Shown: positions 1 through 7,647, counted from the stretch's first letter. The stretch is DNA of 13,255 nucleotides from Bdellovibrio sp. (GCA_019104905.1 JAHRXB010000116.1:1-13255); one strand, 5' to 3'. Made by a program: numbers and translations. Notes: a model not told the origin generated them from the letters alone.

Positions 1-1
1 T

Positions 2-1270
2 ATCTTGGTTGCGGATACGAATAATCATCGGGTGCAAATATTTACCGCGTCAGGCGATTATGTTAGTCAGTTTGGTTCATTTGGCAGTGGTGATGGGCAG
101 TTTAATCTTCCGATTTCTTTGGCTGTGGATTCTAGTGGCAATATCCATGTTCTTGAGCGGGGGAATGGACGCATTCAGAAATTCGATGGGACCGGTGCCT
201 ACGTTAGTAAGTTTGGAGTTCCAGGAAACGGCGATGGCCAGCTGTCTTCCTTTACACGGGGAGTGGTGGTGGACTCCTTGGGAAACATCTATGTTTCGGA
301 ACATCCGAAAGTTCAAAAATTTAATTCTTCTGGAGTGTTTCTATCAAAGTTAACTATAGATTTCGCGGCAGGACTGGCGATTGATGTTAGTGATAACTTA
401 TATGTTTCCGCAGGCGGTAGTGTTCGAAAATACTCCTCTGCGGGAATTTTACAGAAGACATTTGGCGGAGTTTCCTCAGAACCGGGGTATCTCAATAGGC
501 CGAGGGATATGGCTGCGGACTCTGGAGGTAATATCTACGTTGCGGATTCAGAGAATCACCGCATTCAGAAGTTCGACTCTCAGGGGAACTTCCTTTTTTC
601 TTTCGGTAGTGAGGGGAGCGGCAATGTCGAGTTTAAATTTCCTTCGAGTGTGACAGTGGATAGTGATGGAAATATTCATGTTCTTGATGTGGGCAATTCG
701 AAAATAAAGAAGTTTACGTCCACGGGAGCGTTCATATCCGCCCGATCTTCATCTATGACCAAAAGAATTCGCAGTGATTCATTCGGAGGGATTTATGAGG
801 TCAGCTATAACTCAGCAATTTCAAAGATGGATAACAATGGAGTCTTTGTAGCCACGATAGGGGACGGGATGTCGTTTTATGATTTCAGTGTTCATGAAAA
901 TCGAATATATGCGGCATCTACAAGTGGGATATCCGTTTATGATCTGGATGGATCTCCGCTGGGAATCGATATGGATGTTAGTGGGATTGTGGATACAAAT
1001 AGTATTACGTCCATGCTCTTTGATGGATATCGACTCCGGATAGCAGGTCCAGGGGTGGCGCAAACGAGCTTATACTATCATAGCTTTTATGCAGGCGACA
1101 GCTATCTGAGTTTCGAGGTTTCATCTATTGCTGGGGAGCCTTCCTGTTATCCGCGCCCTTCGAATATATCGTCGATGGTTAAATTAAATGGAGAACTTTT
1201 GATTCTGGATTCATACTGCAGCCGAATTTTTAAATTCACCGGAGATGGGCTTTTCTATCTGTTGCAATAG
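2..1270 (+). CDS. NHL-repeat beta-propeller protein, 5' end missing
   Basis: The reading frame is open to the left edge, and the first visible codons (ILVADTNNHRVQIF) lie inside an NHL repeat, so the true start is upstream; the TTG at position 5 is not the start. Counting from that codon, NHL-type strands are visible near residues 1-13, 46-60, 93-106, 130-143, 173-190 and 222-237, each ending in a pattern like N.IYVAD..N.RIQKF. Repeats from about 250 to 390 are degenerate, and a last clear one (ELLILDSYCSRIFKF) closes the protein at 397-411. Two late cysteines, C381 and C405, could form a disulfide, which would fit an exported protein. NHL propellers are usually binding or scaffold domains; no catalytic motif is seen and the ligand is unknown. 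The gene converges on the histidine kinase gene with six bases between stop codons. Family call is secure, function is not. Confidence 0.85.
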   Translation: MLVADTNNHRVQIFTASGDYVSQFGSFGSGDGQFNLPISLAVDSSGNIHVLERGNGRIQKFDGTGAYVSKFGVPGNGDGQLSSFTRGVVVDSLGNIYVSEHPKVQKFNSSGVFLSKLTIDFAAGLAIDVSDNLYVSAGGSVRKYSSAGILQKTFGGVSSEPGYLNRPRDMAADSGGNIYVADSENHRIQKFDSQGNFLFSFGSEGSGNVEFKFPSSVTVDSDGNIHVLDVGNSKIKKFTSTGAFISARSSSMTKRIRSDSFGGIYEVSYNSAISKMDNNGVFVATIGDGMSFYDFSVHENRIYAASTSGISVYDLDGSPLGIDMDVSGIVDTNSITSMLFDGYRLRIAGPGVAQTSLYYHSFYAGDSYLSFEVSSIAGEPSCYPRPSNISSMVKLNGELLILDSYCSRIFKFTGDGLFYLLQ

Positions 1271-1276
1271 TGACAG

Positions 1277-3415
1277 TTAAAGATCAGGTCCTGGAGAGTC
1301 TTTATATGAATGGCTCGAAGATTTTAGGGTTAAATGTTGAACTAGAATTTCCAGGATCTCACTTTTCTTCACCGGCTTTACCGCGTAAGAGTTGCAGCCA
1401 CTGGCAAGAGCCCGTTGAAGATCTTCCACGACAGCCGTGGCAGTGAGGGCGATGATCGGGATCGGAGTCAGGTTTTTTTCTTTCTCCCAAAAACGAATCA
1501 GCTCCGTGGCTTTATAGCCCGTCATGATGGGCATTTGCATATCCATAAAAATCAGGTCGTACTTGTTCTTTCTAAATTTATCGACCGCCTCTTCTCCGTT
1601 TTTAGCCTCGTCGCAATCAAAGGGCAGGTTTTTTAGGTAGTGAATCATCAGAACGCGATTGTCCTCTGAATCGTCGACCAGCAGAAGGTTAAAACGGCGA
1701 TGCGGGAAGAGGTCGGCCCAGGAGGTCTCGACAGAGGCCTTTCTTTCGATTCGCGGGTTTAGATCGGGACGATGCGGAAGATAGATTCGAAAGGTGGTTC
1801 CTCGTCCTGCAAGACTTTTGACATCCATACTGCCACCCATGATCTCGACCAGATTTTTTGAAATGACCAAACCCAAACCTGTGCCGCCATATTTTCGAGT
1901 GATTCCAGGGTCTGCCTGAAAGAAAGGGGAGAACAAGCCTGATTGTTTTTCTCGAGGAATTCCAATCCCGGTGTCTTGCACCTCGATCATTAGCTTTTCT
2001 CCTCGTTCTTGTACAATTTTGACTGTGACTTGAACGACTCCCTCGTCGGTGAACTTCAAAGCATTTCCGATAAGATTAAAAAGAACCTGACGAACGCGAG
2101 TGGGATCTCCCCATTGGTATTTGGGGACTTCTCGACTGATATTCAGTATGAAGTTCAATCCCTTTTCTTCGGCTTTGATCTGCAGAATTTCAAACACGCT
2201 GCGGATGGTGGAGTGTAAATCATAACTGGTATTTTCTACCGTCAAAGCCTTGGCTTCAATTTTCGAAAAGTCCAGGAGATCATTGATCAATGCTTTTAGA
2301 TTTTCTCCGGCATGACTGAAAAGCGTGAGATAGCGTTCTTGATCCTTTGATAGTTGAGTTTCTTTTAAAAGCTCTAACATTCCTAACACCGAATTTAGCG
2401 GTGTGCGAATCTCATGACTCATCCTCGCTAAAAACTCTGATTTTGCCAAAGAGGCCTCTTCCGCTTGTTCTTTGGCGGTTTTCAATTCTCGTTCTGTTTC
2501 TCGGATGGTGACGAGTTTTCCGGTCAAAGAGGTGACTGCAGATCCGGTCACCAGAGAACAAAAACACAGCGTCAGCAGTGTTGCGGGGGTGTGGATCAAG
2601 ACGGGATCGTTTGCCCAGGGAAGACCCAACAACTTAGGAAGGATCACAGTGATAGCCATGATCCAGGTATTGATTAAGAGTGCGGCATAAAGTCCATACC
2701 AGGCCGAGGATATCAAGATAAGTATTCCATAGACATACCAAGTTTGAGAAAGAGGAAGGGAGATCCCCAATACCAGGCTTCCTGCCAAGATCGCCACCCA
2801 AAGAAATTTTTCTTTTCGAGGAACCCGATCTAAGCGTAAAGGGGGCAAAGAGTTATTGGGGAAGTAAGACAGGCCTGATCTATACAGAACGGGAGTCACA
2901 AGAATAAGAAGAGACAAACAAATAAGAACGGCCCCCGTAAGATCTCCTATGATTGTCACCAAAGAAAACCATAGAAGTTGAGACTTGTCGGTTACACCAG
3001 TTAAGACAAAGAGTGTTTGAATGGCGATGGAACTCACAAGGGACGGAATCAGAAGGCCATAGACAAAGAAAAGACTGATGTTTTTGGGGTTCGGCCTCCA
3101 ACAAGTCATAAGCTTAAAGCGTTCGCGGACCAGCATCCAGGCAAAGAAGACCTCCAGGGTTTCAGGAACCGCATAAATCGGATAGAGGAGGGGATTGGGA
3201 AGACCTAAGAGGGGGGCTGCGAAAAGTGCATTGAGATAGACCGCGATCAGAACCCGTGGGCCCCACCAAAGACTCATGGCAATGGCAATATTGACGGGAA
3301 AGTAGATCCAATAGATGCCTTGAGCGACCACGAACTGGCGGCTAGCCAGAGTGGCGAGAATCAATACAAGGAATGGGACGACCCAGGTCCACCAAGGCAG
3401 GCGCTTTGTGTTCAT
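1277..3415 (-). CDS. MASE1-domain hybrid sensor histidine kinase with receiver domain
   Basis: Complete 712-residue inner-membrane hybrid sensor kinase. Residues 1-300 are a MASE1-like integral membrane sensor with about eight to ten hydrophobic segments (the IYFPVNIAIAMSLWWGPR region is typical). A short charged coiled-coil linker (about 300-325) leads to HisKA with the phospho-acceptor H334 in SHEIRTPLN. The HATPase_c domain has the N box around N447 and N451, the G1 box DTGIGIP at 481-487 and the G2 box GTGLGL at 511-516. A C-terminal receiver (about 575-695) has acidic D581/D582, phospho-acceptor D625 in MDMQMP, T658 and K680. All catalytic residues are present, so the protein should autophosphorylate and pass phosphate to its own receiver. 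There is no output or Hpt domain, so a separate Hpt protein or response regulator elsewhere is needed. The ATG start is followed directly by the first membrane segment; no clear ribosome site is visible. It lies 54 bases after the protease gene and may be cotranscribed with it. The signal sensed is unknown. Confidence 0.95.
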   Translation of the reverse strand: MNTKRLPWWTWVVPFLVLILATLASRQFVVAQGIYWIYFPVNIAIAMSLWWGPRVLIAVYLNALFAAPLLGLPNPLLYPIYAVPETLEVFFAWMLVRERFKLMTCWRPNPKNISLFFVYGLLIPSLVSSIAIQTLFVLTGVTDKSQLLWFSLVTIIGDLTGAVLICLSLLILVTPVLYRSGLSYFPNNSLPPLRLDRVPRKEKFLWVAILAGSLVLGISLPLSQTWYVYGILILISSAWYGLYAALLINTWIMAITVILPKLLGLPWANDPVLIHTPATLLTLCFCSLVTGSAVTSLTGKLVTIRETERELKTAKEQAEEASLAKSEFLARMSHEIRTPLNSVLGMLELLKETQLSKDQERYLTLFSHAGENLKALINDLLDFSKIEAKALTVENTSYDLHSTIRSVFEILQIKAEEKGLNFILNISREVPKYQWGDPTRVRQVLFNLIGNALKFTDEGVVQVTVKIVQERGEKLMIEVQDTGIGIPREKQSGLFSPFFQADPGITRKYGGTGLGLVISKNLVEIMGGSMDVKSLAGRGTTFRIYLPHRPDLNPRIERKASVETSWADLFPHRRFNLLLVDDSEDNRVLMIHYLKNLPFDCDEAKNGEEAVDKFRKNKYDLIFMDMQMPIMTGYKATELIRFWEKEKNLTPIPIIALTATAVVEDLQRALASGCNSYAVKPVKKSEILEILVQHLTLKSSSHSYKDSPGPDL

Positions 3416-3469
3416 GGATGCAGTCTAGAAAAGATAACGGCGTCTGACTAAAGCGGACTGATTCTTTTG

Positions 3470-4351
3470 TTAAAGGTCAATGTTTGAAGTTTTAAAGAAC
3501 CTTTCTCCAAAGCAGGTCCCATTTTTACAGCGATGAAAGTTAATACAGCCACCTTCGGATTGAACCCGATAGATGTCATCTTCCAAAAAATCTTCCATGC
3601 CACTACTCAAGATGCCAAGGAGCTCGCCCTTGCCATTAAAAAGCGGAGAGCCCGAACTTCCCATAAAGGTGTCAACTTCCACTTTGAGAGTGTAGGATCC
3701 GTCCGCGCTTTCAAGGACTTTGCCGATATCTTGTTTCAGAGGCAGTCCCATCGGATAAGAAAGGCTTAAAACCAAATCACCGCGTTTATGAAGTGCGTCC
3801 TTGGCGATACTGACAGGTTGTATTCCCTTCGCGGGGCGATCCAATTCAATGATAGCATAGTCGATGCCTTTGCTGCGGTTATTCTCTTGGCGTAAAATAT
3901 TTTTGCAGTGAAAGACCTCAGAGTTTGCGAGGGTTTTGTGTTGAGATCTTTCTAGATCCCAGCCAAAGATAAACTTTGTATTTTTACAGATGTCTTTTTC
4001 GGCGACACAATGCCCGGCGGTCAGAATTTTATCGGGGGCAACTAAAACGCCAGAACAAAATCCCAAGACGGGTTGCTTTAAGAACTTCTCATCAGCACAA
4101 AGGGGATAGCTTTTTTCTAGAGGCCGTGTTCCCAAAGACCATGTGGTGTCGGCGTTTTGAGAGATAAGTCGCCCCTCGACAAGAGTGACGGTGGCTTGTG
4201 CTAGAGATGACACGGAACTGGTTTTTTCGACCTCCTGGCGTGTGTCCTCATGGTAGATCACAGCCGAAGTTTGAGAGAGATCGACCTCGGGGGCGAGAGG
4301 AGCGCAGGCTATCAAAACAAAGGGTAGAAGAAGAAGAAGAATGTAATTCAT
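3470..4351 (-). CDS. Trypsin/V8-like serine protease, predicted lipoprotein
   Basis: Predicted secreted endopeptidase of 293 residues in the trypsin-like fold (MEROPS clan PA). The N terminus is a leucine-rich signal ending in a lipobox (LIAC) with C16 as the likely lipidated residue, so it is probably anchored to a membrane facing the periplasm or the outside. The triad is visible: H114 in LTAGHC, D164 in GIDYAIIEL and S233 in GSSGSPL. The serine motif has Ser where trypsin has the second Gly of GDSGGP, as in several V8-like bacterial enzymes. Several further cysteines (C85, C99, C115, C122, C149, C269, C275, C280) suggest disulfides. No PDZ domain follows, so it is not an HtrA/Deg protein. 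The ATG lies one base after the stop of the upstream gene, strongly suggesting translational coupling. The Leu run of the signal peptide is encoded by a GAA/TTC triplet repeat. Substrate unknown. Confidence 0.9.
   Translation of the reverse strand: MNYILLLLLPFVLIACAPLAPEVDLSQTSAVIYHEDTRQEVEKTSSVSSLAQATVTLVEGRLISQNADTTWSLGTRPLEKSYPLCADEKFLKQPVLGFCSGVLVAPDKILTAGHCVAEKDICKNTKFIFGWDLERSQHKTLANSEVFHCKNILRQENNRSKGIDYAIIELDRPAKGIQPVSIAKDALHKRGDLVLSLSYPMGLPLKQDIGKVLESADGSYTLKVEVDTFMGSSGSPLFNGKGELLGILSSGMEDFLEDDIYRVQSEGGCINFHRCKNGTCFGERFFKTSNIDL
4327..4341. repeat. GAA/TTC triplet repeat in the protease signal peptide
   Basis: Five tandem GAA units (TTC on the coding strand) encode the leucine run of the lipoprotein signal peptide. 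Gain or loss of a unit would change the number of leucines without shifting frame, so any effect would be on export efficiency only. Confidence 0.6.
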
Positions 4352-4352
4352 T

Positions 4353-4832
4353 TTATTGCCCCGACTTCGAGTCGATCAGTCCCGTGACGACACCGTTTAT
4401 TGCTAAATATCCGTCATCGTGAGCGCTCTTCTTGGGGCTGACATGCAACCAATGAATAACCGCTTTAAATGGCGAATAGGGGTCAGCAACAAAGTCTCCA
4501 CAGGCGATAAGCTCATCTCCAGAACGGTTTTCGGGAAGGGGACCAAACTTGGTGTTGTAAATGACTTCGATGCGATCTTCATTGGTGGAAAGATCTGCAT
4601 CAAGATCCACCTCAAAATGAACATGCTTTTGGCGGTCCTCCATGATGCGAACGATGACGCCTTTGATGAAAGCGCGAGCGGTGAATTTCTTTTCCATTAA
4701 ATCCCGCCAAGTTAAAACCTGACTTTCATTGAATTCAAGGCGTTCTTTTTTGTCCATGCACGCGGGGACCTTGGCAAAACCGGGGGCTGAATAGGCTAAA
4801 AGAAGGCAGAGTAAAAGAGCGAGTCGTTTCAT
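4353..4832 (-). CDS. Small secreted DUF3465-like protein
   Basis: The 159-residue protein starts at the ATG at 4832. A longer frame from a TTG at 4907 exists, but the ATG is preferred because it is immediately followed by a good signal peptide (MKRLALLLCLLLAYSAPGFA, likely cut after residue 20). The mature part has a short helix-like segment and then a compact beta-rich domain. The region VIHWLHVSPKKSAHDDGY near 125-142 resembles the HW.H..P...H.DG. signature I associate with DUF3465, a small OB-fold-like periplasmic family of unknown function. Two cysteines, C25 and C111, could pair. The stop codon is one base before the start of the protease gene, so the two products are probably made together; it might serve as partner or inhibitor, but that is only inference. 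The family assignment rests on motif memory and is moderate. Confidence 0.75.
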   Translation of the reverse strand: MKRLALLLCLLLAYSAPGFAKVPACMDKKERLEFNESQVLTWRDLMEKKFTARAFIKGVIVRIMEDRQKHVHFEVDLDADLSTNEDRIEVIYNTKFGPLPENRSGDELIACGDFVADPYSPFKAVIHWLHVSPKKSAHDDGYLAINGVVTGLIDSKSGQ

Positions 4833-4859
4833 GCCGACAATATAACAGACGAGCGCTCC

Positions 4860-4877
4860 AGCTTCCCGAGGGAAGCT
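4860..4877. repeat. Perfect inverted repeat upstream of the DUF3465-like gene
   Basis: AGCTTCCC and GGGAAGCT flank a GA dinucleotide, giving a perfect 8+8 palindrome that could fold as a 7-bp stem with a CGAG loop. It sits 28 bases upstream of the 4832 start and about 70 bases after the end of the barrel gene. On the minus strand no T run follows it, so a canonical intrinsic terminator is unlikely; an operator or an RNA hairpin is equally possible. Confidence 0.4.
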
Positions 4878-4902
4878 CTCAGAGGGAAACGATTTCAAGG
4901 GT

Positions 4903-4917
4903 GTCAAAAGATTTGAC
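4903..4917. promoter_or_regulatory. Operator-like palindrome overlapping a TTGACA hexamer
   Basis: GTCAAA and TTTGAC are separated by AGA, a perfect 6+6 inverted repeat. Read on the minus strand, it overlaps a consensus TTGACA -35 hexamer at 4907-4902 that points toward the DUF3465-protease pair. No convincing -10 is found 16-18 bases beyond it, so the promoter assignment is weak; the palindrome itself is directly seen. Confidence 0.3.
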
Positions 4918-4948
4918 GGTGGAGGCGATCCTAAGGGAGGGCGGGAGG

Positions 4949-5896
4949 CTAGAAAAACATTTTTACGGATAGCTTTCCGTAATAAGCGTTCCCAATATCC
5001 ACGGGCGCCTCTGGATTCGTCGTATAGTTCTCAGAAATAAAGAAGGATCGATCAAAGGCATGGCCGGCCTCGATCTCTGCAAAAATATTTCTAGACAACG
5101 GAGTCTTTAGCCCTAGAAAAATCTTCTTTTCGTCGTAAAAAAGACGATCTTTTTCATTTTGGCGGCCATACAAATAGTAAGTGACCTGCGAGAAGTCAAT
5201 TCCACTGTAAACTCGCGCATATTCATTGAGTTTATAGCTGAGAGAGCTTTTAAGAATCCAAGGAACTAAAGCAAAAAGATCCAAGACCCATTTTTCGCTG
5301 AAATTCCAGTTGATGGAAGCAAAGGGGGCTCCGAACACCGCGCGGAATTCTTTAGAGGGATAATAGAAATAAGCAAATCCCGGCAGTGGGATATTATTAA
5401 GAATAGGGCGGTTGTTTGAATAGTCCACCAAAAGCAACCAGCGGCTGGTTTCGTCACTAGGAAACGAATAGAATGCAGTCATTCCCAAAGTCGTGACATT
5501 GGCTGCTTCAAAGGGTTTATCGCTGGCTGAACCATAGCGGGCAGAGACGGACCACAAACGTTGTTCATCCAAAGCTTTGGTGTATCCCAAGCCTAACTTA
5601 AGATCATAGAGCTCAGAAAAATTGTTCTGCGCAGGGCGAACTGAGAACTGCGTTCCGCTCAGAGAAACCGTGACGGAATCGACCTCCGACTTGTAGACCG
5701 GAATCGAAAAATCGGCGGTTTGATAGGAGGTCGAAGCCCGCTCTTGAGGGAAATCTGACTTGTCATGAAATAGGCCTGAATAATTGATAAGAATTTTTTG
5801 CTGTTTCGGAGGAGTTAAGCCCGCAGCAAGTTCAAAAGCATTAGTGGTCAGTGGAAGCCAAAGGCTGAAAACAAAAAAGAAACCGACTTTATTCAT
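4949..5896 (-). CDS. Predicted outer-membrane beta-barrel protein (unknown function)
   Basis: A 315-residue protein with a clear signal peptide (cleavage likely after TNA, residue 20). The mature protein has many amphipathic beta-strand stretches of alternating hydrophobic and polar residues, rich in aromatic residues and separated by short turns (for example DLKLGLGYTKALD and RLWSVSARYGSAS). It ends in YGKLSVKMFF, whose terminal phenylalanine fits the BAM recognition signal of outer-membrane barrels. I recognise no named family with certainty; DUF6268-type barrels are a possibility. The start follows the small zinc-ribbon gene by 28 bases, a gap that contains a short inverted repeat, so cotranscription is plausible. 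Substrate or role cannot be read from the sequence. Confidence 0.8.
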   Translation of the reverse strand: MNKVGFFFVFSLWLPLTTNAFELAAGLTPPKQQKILINYSGLFHDKSDFPQERASTSYQTADFSIPVYKSEVDSVTVSLSGTQFSVRPAQNNFSELYDLKLGLGYTKALDEQRLWSVSARYGSASDKPFEAANVTTLGMTAFYSFPSDETSRWLLLVDYSNNRPILNNIPLPGFAYFYYPSKEFRAVFGAPFASINWNFSEKWVLDLFALVPWILKSSLSYKLNEYARVYSGIDFSQVTYYLYGRQNEKDRLFYDEKKIFLGLKTPLSRNIFAEIEAGHAFDRSFFISENYTTNPEAPVDIGNAYYGKLSVKMFF

Positions 5897-5903
5897 TTAA
5901 ATA

Positions 5904-5920
5904 GCATAGAGGAACTATGC
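5904..5920. repeat. Short inverted repeat between two minus-strand genes
   Basis: GCATAG and CTATGC flank a five-base loop (AGGAA) in the 28-base gap between the zinc-ribbon gene and the barrel gene. On the minus-strand transcript this hairpin would lie just upstream of the barrel start codon and could affect its translation or RNA stability. No T run follows, so it is not an obvious terminator. Such short repeats can arise by chance. Confidence 0.3.
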
Positions 5921-5924
5921 CAGA

Positions 5925-6317
5925 TTACACAACTTCTTTTCGTTCCATGCGTACCACTCGTGCGCAGTTTTGACAAATTTCTGACAGGGGCCATTGCAGT
6001 TCGGTGGACTTAATTTTTACTGGATACTGGCAATGAGGGCAGACAGTTTCTCCGCCTAAGACTTTGCCCTCAGCTTTATAGCTTCGAAAGGCGAAGAATA
6101 ATCCAAGAAAGAAAAACAGGGGCACAGTCACAAAGTGAAAGACCGGGATAAGAATGGATAAAATGGCGATCCCCCAGAAAAGGCCCAGCTTCTTTAGCGC
6201 TTGAAGAACTCGATCCGATGGCGAAAAGTCTTGGACATAAACAAAGCCCTCACTGCGACGTTCGTCGTTGACGTTTCCCACGATCAGAACTTTTCTTCCG
6301 TTATGAGTGTTATCCAT
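5925..6317 (-). CDS. Small membrane protein with C-terminal zinc ribbon
   Basis: A 130-residue protein from the ATG at 6317. A TTG one codon earlier is rejected because the ATG has a G-rich site (GGGGGAT) about ten bases upstream. Residues 1-40 are polar and probably cytoplasmic. Residues about 44-78 form two closely spaced hydrophobic helices with a tight turn. The C-terminal tail carries C93-x2-C96 (CPHC) and C115-x2-C118 (CQNC), a four-cysteine zinc-ribbon arrangement, followed by a basic end. The short loop between the helices suggests both termini lie in the cytoplasm. I do not recognise the family. It follows wecB by 49 bases on the same strand, and a link to polysaccharide synthesis is possible but rests only on position. 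Confidence 0.8.
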   Translation of the reverse strand: MDNTHNGRKVLIVGNVNDERRSEGFVYVQDFSPSDRVLQALKKLGLFWGIAILSILIPVFHFVTVPLFFFLGLFFAFRSYKAEGKVLGGETVCPHCQYPVKIKSTELQWPLSEICQNCARVVRMERKEVV

Positions 6318-6366
6318 CAAAGCAATCCCCCAGCTAAATTAGATTGGGTCCCATGATGGCTTAATG

Positions 6367-7530
6367 TCAAAGTCTTTCCGCCATAATATTTAAAATCCTC
6401 TCGCAGGCTTTCCCGTCGCCAAACGGATTTTTAGCTTGAGACATCCGGCGATAGATCTCGGGATTATCTAAGACTTCAGCCGCCGTAGCTACGAAGGTCT
6501 TTTCTTCCAGAGGAATAAGCTTTGAGGTGCCCGCGGCAATGGCCTCGGGGCGCTCGGTTTTTTCCCGCGCGACAAGAATGGGTTTTCCCAGCGATGGGGC
6601 CTCCTCTTGCACGCCACCAGAATCCGTGATGATAAGATGAGCTCGATTCATCAGATAAACGAAGGGAACATAGTCGACAGGCTCACAAAGCCAGATGCGA
6701 CTTTGCCCCATGTGCGCAGGATGACCTTTGTCGATCCATTGGGCGTGGGCACCGAAGATCTTTTCTGCGGAGGCCCGCACCTGGGGATTCATATGCAGAG
6801 GAATTAGAAGTTCAACATCTTCCCTTTGAGATAAAGAGACCAATCCTTTCATGACTTCTTCCATGGGGGTTCCGAAAGATTCGCGACGATGAACTGTGAC
6901 TAAAATGAACTTCTTTTTAGGATTAAGAAAAGAATAGGTTTTATCCAGCGAGGCTCTGAGTTCAGGGGAATCCGCTAACTTCTTTATGACCGTGAAGAGC
7001 GCGTCGATCCCGGTATTGCCGGTAACATAGATATCTTCATCGGGATAGTGTTCGCGGAGAAGATTCTCGCGTGAGGGTTCGGTGGGCGAAAAGTGCAAAG
7101 AGGCCACAAGCCCCGTGGCCTTGCGATTGAATTCCTCCGGGTAAGGGGAGTAGATGTCTCCAGAGCGCAACCCCGCTTCGACATGCATGACCGGCACCTT
7201 ATGATAAAAAGCAATCAGACTTGCAATAAAACAACTCGTTGTATCTCCCTGCACCACAACGGCATCCATCTTGTGAGTGTTCAAGATGTCATGAAGTCCT
7301 CTCATAACGCCAATAGAAATGTCTGCCAGTGATTGTCCTGGTTTCATCAAATCCAAATCAAAATCCGGAGTGATGTCGAAAAAGTTTAAGAGAGGCTTAA
7401 GCATTTCGCGATGTTGTCCTGTAGAGCAAACATAGGTGCGAAAGCGGCGATCGCTTTTTGCTTGAAGAATAAAAGGGGCAAGTTTGATGGCTTCAGGTCT
7501 CGTTCCGAATACAACAACTATGTTTTTCAT
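6367..7530 (-). CDS. wecB: UDP-N-acetylglucosamine 2-epimerase (non-hydrolysing)
   Basis: A cytoplasmic 387-residue enzyme of normal family length that interconverts UDP-GlcNAc and UDP-ManNAc. The fold is the two-domain GT-B-like epimerase fold. Family motifs are intact: GTRPEAIKLAP at 9-19 with K16, VQGDTTS at 93-99 with D96, VEAGLRS at 117-123 with E118, PEEFNRK at 131-137 with E132, and HRRES with H214. These match the catalytic and binding residues known for E. coli WecB (K15, D95, E117, E131, H213). The C-terminal nucleotide-binding segment TDSGGVQEE...GKPILV...TERPEA is also complete. No wecC (UDP-ManNAc dehydrogenase) gene is adjacent, so the product may be used as ManNAc rather than ManNAcA. 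The gene is transcribed divergently from the NfrB-like operon 117 bases away; UDP-ManNAc is thought to be the donor in the E. coli NfrB pathway, so a shared role is likely. No strong ribosome site is seen. Confidence 0.96.
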   Translation of the reverse strand: MKNIVVVFGTRPEAIKLAPFILQAKSDRRFRTYVCSTGQHREMLKPLLNFFDITPDFDLDLMKPGQSLADISIGVMRGLHDILNTHKMDAVVVQGDTTSCFIASLIAFYHKVPVMHVEAGLRSGDIYSPYPEEFNRKATGLVASLHFSPTEPSRENLLREHYPDEDIYVTGNTGIDALFTVIKKLADSPELRASLDKTYSFLNPKKKFILVTVHRRESFGTPMEEVMKGLVSLSQREDVELLIPLHMNPQVRASAEKIFGAHAQWIDKGHPAHMGQSRIWLCEPVDYVPFVYLMNRAHLIITDSGGVQEEAPSLGKPILVAREKTERPEAIAAGTSKLIPLEEKTFVATAAEVLDNPEIYRRMSQAKNPFGDGKACERILNIMAERL

Positions 7531-7647
7531 GCGTCGTAAACTATGGCGGGGAATTATTCTTTGGCAACTTTATTATTGTTACATCAGTTTAATTACTATT
7601 CTCAAAGGTCCTCGATTAGCGTTGATTCAACTTTTTGTGGGTGAATT
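7531..7647. promoter_or_regulatory. Divergent intergenic region between wecB and the exopolysaccharide operon
   Basis: This 117-base gap must hold the start signals for wecB leftward and the barrel-nfrB-deacetylase operon rightward. The centre (about 7567-7600) is AT-rich. A perfect palindrome GTTGA-T-TCAAC lies at 7621-7631, 16 bases before the operon start, and could be an operator. A leftward TTGCCA (7567-7562) and CATAGT (7545-7540) pair with a 16-base spacer is weak and would leave almost no leader. No convincing sigma-70 pair was found rightward. Confidence 0.45.

Noticed and set aside
1271..1276. Six-base convergent gap checked for a bidirectional terminator
   Set aside because: No stem-loop with flanking A/T runs is visible around the two stop codons.
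4860..4877. Hairpin considered as an intrinsic terminator for the barrel gene
   Set aside because: No run of T follows on the minus strand, and a plus-strand terminator would have no gene to serve.
4833..4907. N-terminal extension of the DUF3465-like protein from a TTG codon
   Set aside because: It would place 25 non-hydrophobic residues ahead of a clear signal peptide and would run through both the hairpin and part of the palindrome; the ATG at 4832 is the better start.
7540..7567. TTGCCA / CATAGT pair considered as the wecB promoter
   Set aside because: Spacing is acceptable but the -10 matches only four of six bases and the predicted start would leave a leader of only a few bases; kept only as a remark under the intergenic entry.
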